From: Chloroflexota bacterium
GTDB lineage: Bacteria; Chloroflexota; Anaerolineae; Anaerolineales; UBA4823
Length of the DNA stretch: 8,051 bases
Assembly: GCA_021849525.1 (NCBI GenBank)
Contig: JAJZSS010000052.1
Coordinates: forward strand, 1 to 8,051
Direction of reading: 5' to 3'
Every line of letters begins with the position of its first letter. The first letter of the stretch is position 1. The notes beneath the pieces are model-generated. The model was not told the origin of the DNA. It worked only from the letters and a program-made list of their open reading frames with translations, and ran no database searches. Shown here one piece after another: positions 5,513-8,051 of the stretch. The position numbers and the translations under genes were made by a program.

Positions 5513-6694
5513 CTAGTTCTGCTTGTGAGTCGTTGTGGGCAGTGCAAGGATGGGTAAGATTGAAAGCAGGGAGAGGAACGCGCTCCAGTTGAAAGCTGCG
5601 CGTAAACCAAAGCGATCACCGATCATACCCACCCCGAGGGTGGTGAGGAGTAAGGCCATGAAGTTGATGGCCATGTACAAACCGTTACCAACCGCCCGGT
5701 TATTGGGGAGCTGTTCCTGAACAAGTGCCAGCATGACCGGCATGGATGATAAATTTACAAATCCCAGGAAAAATAGTGCTACCGCTTGCGCCCAGCCCTG
5801 CACATTGAGAAAGACAAGGACAAACAAAGTTGAGAGCACTGCAGACAAAACCAGGATCAATTTCCGGCCTAACCGGTCGCTGATTGTGCCACTGGTCAGC
5901 GCGCCGCCCACACCTGCCAGTTCGTAGATAGCCAATGCACTGCCGGCCATCCACAGGCTGGCCCCCTCGCTATTCATAAAGGTTGGCAGATAGACTGAGA
6001 TACCCGAGATGAGAAAATCTCTGAACAGTGCCAGGAAGACCAGCGGCAGGAATAATGTTTTGAATAACGGCCGGATCGCATGCAGGCTGCCATTCTTGCT
6101 GGGGCGGGCCTGGATATTGTGCAAGCGCAGGTACAGCACAACCGTTGCTGCCCAGCCTAGCAGCATAATCCGATAGTAGCCATCCAGGGTCCAGGTCGAT
6201 ACTGCCCACACCGCAAGGAGCGGCCCTGCGCTGCGTCCCAGCTCACCACCTGCCATAAACAGGCTCATCCCCAGGCCTACCTTCCTGCCCGAGACTTCGC
6301 CGATCATCGCCGGCGCAGGGGCATGGAAGGCTGCTACACTGATGCCGGTGACAAAAAGGATCACTGCCAGGGCGAAATAGCTGGGGGCAAAACCCATGCT
6401 GCTGATCAGGGTCGCAGTGACACCTGGCGCGAAGATGACGAAATAACGCAGGCTGACTTTATCGGCCAGGTAGCCGATAAAAGGATTGAGCAAGCCGGAA
6501 ATTTGGGTGAGCGCGGTCAGCGATCCGGCCAGGGTCAGGGAAAGGGATAATTTTTCGATTAATAAGGGAAGAAGCGGCGAGAGAAATGAAGTGTATAAGT
6601 CGTGGATGAAATGCCCACCGACGATGGTTAAAACCTGGCCGGTTTCAAACTCTTCTTCGGTGGGCTGCGTGATGGCGACGGTTTCAAGGCTCAT
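5513..6694 (-). CDS. MFS efflux transporter, fosmidomycin-resistance (Fsr) type
   Basis: A 393-aa major facilitator superfamily transporter, probably with 12 membrane helices and proton-driven. The first helix region (GGHFIHDLYTSFLSPLLPLL) and the stretch ISVAAFHAPAPAMIGEVSGRK, then GLGMSLFMAGGELGRSAGPL, follow the pattern of the fosmidomycin-resistance branch (HxxxD, then VFHP-like, then G-G-x-x-G-x-x-x-G-P). Loop motifs GYLADK (after helix 2) and GTISDRLGRK (after helix 8) are the two MFS motif-A copies. An acidic N-terminal tail (QPTEEEFETGQ) precedes helix 1. ATG 6694 is the only reasonable start, since a TGA lies seven codons upstream in frame, but it has no good Shine-Dalgarno; a GGAGG sits 41 nt upstream. 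The ArsM-like gene ends 84 bp upstream on the same strand, so a methylated-arsenic or arsenite export role is possible but unproven; drug efflux is the family default. Confidence 0.83.
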   Translation of the reverse strand: MSLETVAITQPTEEEFETGQVLTIVGGHFIHDLYTSFLSPLLPLLIEKLSLSLTLAGSLTALTQISGLLNPFIGYLADKVSLRYFVIFAPGVTATLISSMGFAPSYFALAVILFVTGISVAAFHAPAPAMIGEVSGRKVGLGMSLFMAGGELGRSAGPLLAVWAVSTWTLDGYYRIMLLGWAATVVLYLRLHNIQARPSKNGSLHAIRPLFKTLFLPLVFLALFRDFLISGISVYLPTFMNSEGASLWMAGSALAIYELAGVGGALTSGTISDRLGRKLILVLSAVLSTLFVLVFLNVQGWAQAVALFFLGFVNLSSMPVMLALVQEQLPNNRAVGNGLYMAINFMALLLTTLGVGMIGDRFGLRAAFNWSAFLSLLSILPILALPTTTHKQN

Positions 6695-6706
6695 AGGGGT
6701 GGTTTC

Positions 6707-6733
6707 CGATTGTCATCGATTGTAACCGATAAT
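6707..6733 (-). promoter_or_regulatory. Three CGAT repeats at exact 10-bp spacing before the MFS gene
   Basis: On the + strand CGATTGT begins at 6707 and again at 6717, and a degenerate copy, CGATAAT, begins at 6727, so three half-sites lie one helical turn apart on the same DNA face. They are 13-39 bp upstream of the MFS start codon, in the leader or core promoter. This pattern suits cooperative binding of a regulator, though it is short and could be chance. Confidence 0.35.
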
Positions 6734-6778
6734 TTCCTCCAGATAGAATCCTGCTGATACAGTCTTAATTTGGAAGGA

Positions 6779-8051
6779 TTATTTTCGCGCAGAGACCGCT
6801 AGACTGTATACTTTAACGCTTGCATCCTCGCCGTAACTTTGACTTTGTTGGGTGCCGATTTCGCGAAAACCTGCCTGCGCTACCAGATCCAGATATTCCT
6901 GCTCAGGCAATGCGCCGAAGACACACCCCGACCAATTATTCGGATCAGAGCGTAATTCGGCAGGGATGGATGTGTTTGTCACCATATCCGATACCTCCAA
7001 CCGGCCCCCCGGTTTTAATACCCGGTAAGCCTCGCGAAATACCAGCCCTTTATCCTCGGTCAGGTTGATCACGCAGTTGGAGATGATTACATCCACAGAA
7101 TTGTCTTCCACTGGCAGCGCTTCTGCCTGCCCCTGGCGAAATTCAACCTGCTCAAGTCCAGCTCTGGCAGCCGCCTTACGAGCCCGTTCCAACATCGCCG
7201 GGGTCATATCCACCCCAATTACTTTCCCCTGTGGACCCACCTGGCGGGCTGCCAGAAAGGCATCCATGCCCGCTCCGCTGCCGATATCCAGGACAGTCTC
7301 CCCAGGCTGGATAGCCGCCATCCCCGTCGGATTCCCACACCCTAAAGCCAGGCTGGCTGCCTCGGCTGGGACAGATTGCGCCTCCAGTACGGAGTAATTA
7401 GGATTGAAGGATACTTCCAGGCTTTCGACTGGAATCAGATTCATGGCGCTTTCACCGCAGCAGGAGCTGCCGCCGGCCTGCTCTGAGTTTTGAGGTGAGC
7501 AGCACCCCGCGCTGCTCTGTGCGGCAGCTCCATAGCTGGCCTCTACCAGCTGCCGCGCCCCACTTACCCGTTTGGTACCGACTGCCACGAAGACGCTGAT
7601 TTCAGCAGCTCTTCCGGCAGCATCATGGATCGACTTTTTGTGTGAAGTAGCCGAGCAGGATTGCCCGGTCGCATCGATACTCACATTCACCAGACCGGCA
7701 GTCCCGAACCATTCGCGCAGCTGGCTGCGCTCAAAACCCTGCCAGACATCTGCCATTTCATCTTTCAACCATGCGTATGGATGGGCATCCATATCGGTAA
7801 TCACCATTCGCCCGCCGGGTTTGAGCAGCCGGGCCATCTCACGAATGGCTGCCAGTGGATCGGTTATGTGATGCAGGTACATATTGGCAAAGACAGTATC
7901 CAGGCTGGCATCTGGCAAGGGCAGGGAAGCCCCATCGGAAGTATGGAAGACGACATTATTAAATTCCTGCAGGTTGCGCCGGGCTACCTCGAGCATTGCC
8001 GGCGATCCATCCATAGCTACTACTTCTTTTACCAGGGGAGCCAATCCCGCC
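6779..8051 (-). CDS. arsM: Methyltransferase-ArsM fusion, N-terminus outside window
   Basis: A two-domain SAM methyltransferase whose start lies beyond the right edge: the frame is open to 8051, and the residues before the TTG at 8044 continue the fold. Counting from that TTG, residues 1-155 are the end of a class I methyltransferase domain (VVAMDGSPAMLEVAR, ANMYLHH, LLKPGGRMVITDMD), with motif I mostly cut off. Residues 163-421 form a whole arsenite methyltransferase: an ARQLVEASYGAAA lead-in, Cys pairs 181-182 and 195-196, LGCGNP (Cys236), motif I VLDIGSGAGMD (251-261), VIGVDMT (275-281), SNCVINL (Cys324) and SGCVFGAL (Cys374). These three single cysteines match the As(III)-binding Cys72, Cys174 and Cys224 of CmArsM. 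ArsM turns arsenite into mono-, di- and trimethylated forms. The first domain lacks such a cysteine set, so its substrate is unknown. The gene symbol refers to the C-terminal half. The MFS gene follows 84 bp downstream. Confidence 0.85.
   Translation of the reverse strand, partial: AGLAPLVKEVVAMDGSPAMLEVARRNLQEFNNVVFHTSDGASLPLPDASLDTVFANMYLHHITDPLAAIREMARLLKPGGRMVITDMDAHPYAWLKDEMADVWQGFERSQLREWFGTAGLVNVSIDATGQSCSATSHKKSIHDAAGRAAEISVFVAVGTKRVSGARQLVEASYGAAAQSSAGCCSPQNSEQAGGSSCCGESAMNLIPVESLEVSFNPNYSVLEAQSVPAEAASLALGCGNPTGMAAIQPGETVLDIGSGAGMDAFLAARQVGPQGKVIGVDMTPAMLERARKAAARAGLEQVEFRQGQAEALPVEDNSVDVIISNCVINLTEDKGLVFREAYRVLKPGGRLEVSDMVTNTSIPAELRSDPNNWSGCVFGALPEQEYLDLVAQAGFREIGTQQSQSYGEDASVKVYSLAVSARK

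Noticed and set aside
5500..5520. Near-palindrome TAGTTTTTAAAGCTA after the MFS stop as a terminator
   Set aside because: It has no loop, no GC-rich stem and no following T-run, so it does not fit an intrinsic terminator.
6820..7871. Several + strand open frames opposite the methyltransferase fusion
   Set aside because: They are antisense to conserved methyltransferase motifs, without ribosome binding sites or recognisable domains.
1..8051. CRISPR array, tRNA, rRNA or insertion sequence
   Set aside because: No regularly spaced repeats, cloverleaf-like segments, rRNA stretches, transposase motifs or terminal inverted repeats were seen on either strand.

Overview
The window looks like a piece of a bacterial chromosome from an Anaerolineae-type Chloroflexota. 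This is an inference from style, not a database match. It rests on a lipoprotein with a Thr/Pro/Glu-rich linker after its lipobox cysteine, a long phosphofructokinase with pyrophosphate-type residues, an ArsM with an extra methyltransferase domain, moderately high GC, and strong GGAGG ribosome binding sites. Genes are densely packed. I see no rRNA, tRNA, insertion sequence or CRISPR array.

Layout on the + strand first. Positions 1-768 hold the 3' part of a multi-pass membrane protein. It is followed, probably in one transcript, by a lipoprotein at 804-2096 with a FecR-like middle and a CARDB-like C-terminus. Next is a compact toxin-antitoxin operon. A TGnTATAAT promoter overlaps a perfect 12-bp inverted repeat (2116-2155) and drives an AbrB/SpoVT antitoxin (2167-2445), which overlaps by 23 nt a PIN-domain toxin (2423-2884). 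An 85-aa helical protein of unknown function (2887-3144, - strand) ends 2 bp from the toxin stop. Its promoter region is shared with the divergent phosphofructokinase gene (3280-4563), whose GGDD and PKTIDND motifs predict pyrophosphate rather than ATP as phosphoryl donor. A small cupin (4577-4945) follows 13 bp downstream.

The right half is on the - strand. In order of transcription it has a two-domain methyltransferase that runs off the right edge (6779-8051), an MFS transporter of the fosmidomycin-resistance type (5513-6694), and a ClbS/DfsB (DinB-like) protein (4962-5423) with its own likely promoter. The C-terminal half of the methyltransferase is a full arsenite methyltransferase (ArsM), with the LGCGNP, SNCVIN and SGCVFG cysteines and two upstream Cys-Cys pairs. 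It is fused to a second SAM-methyltransferase domain. ArsM next to an exporter suggests an arsenic detoxification unit in which methylated arsenic is made and possibly exported; the transporter's substrate is inference.

The points most worth a second look are the methyltransferase-ArsM fusion with its transporter neighbour, the 10-bp-phased CGATTGT repeats before that transporter, the operator of the toxin-antitoxin operon, and the 85-aa gene against the toxin. I do not see clear proof of a wholly new system.
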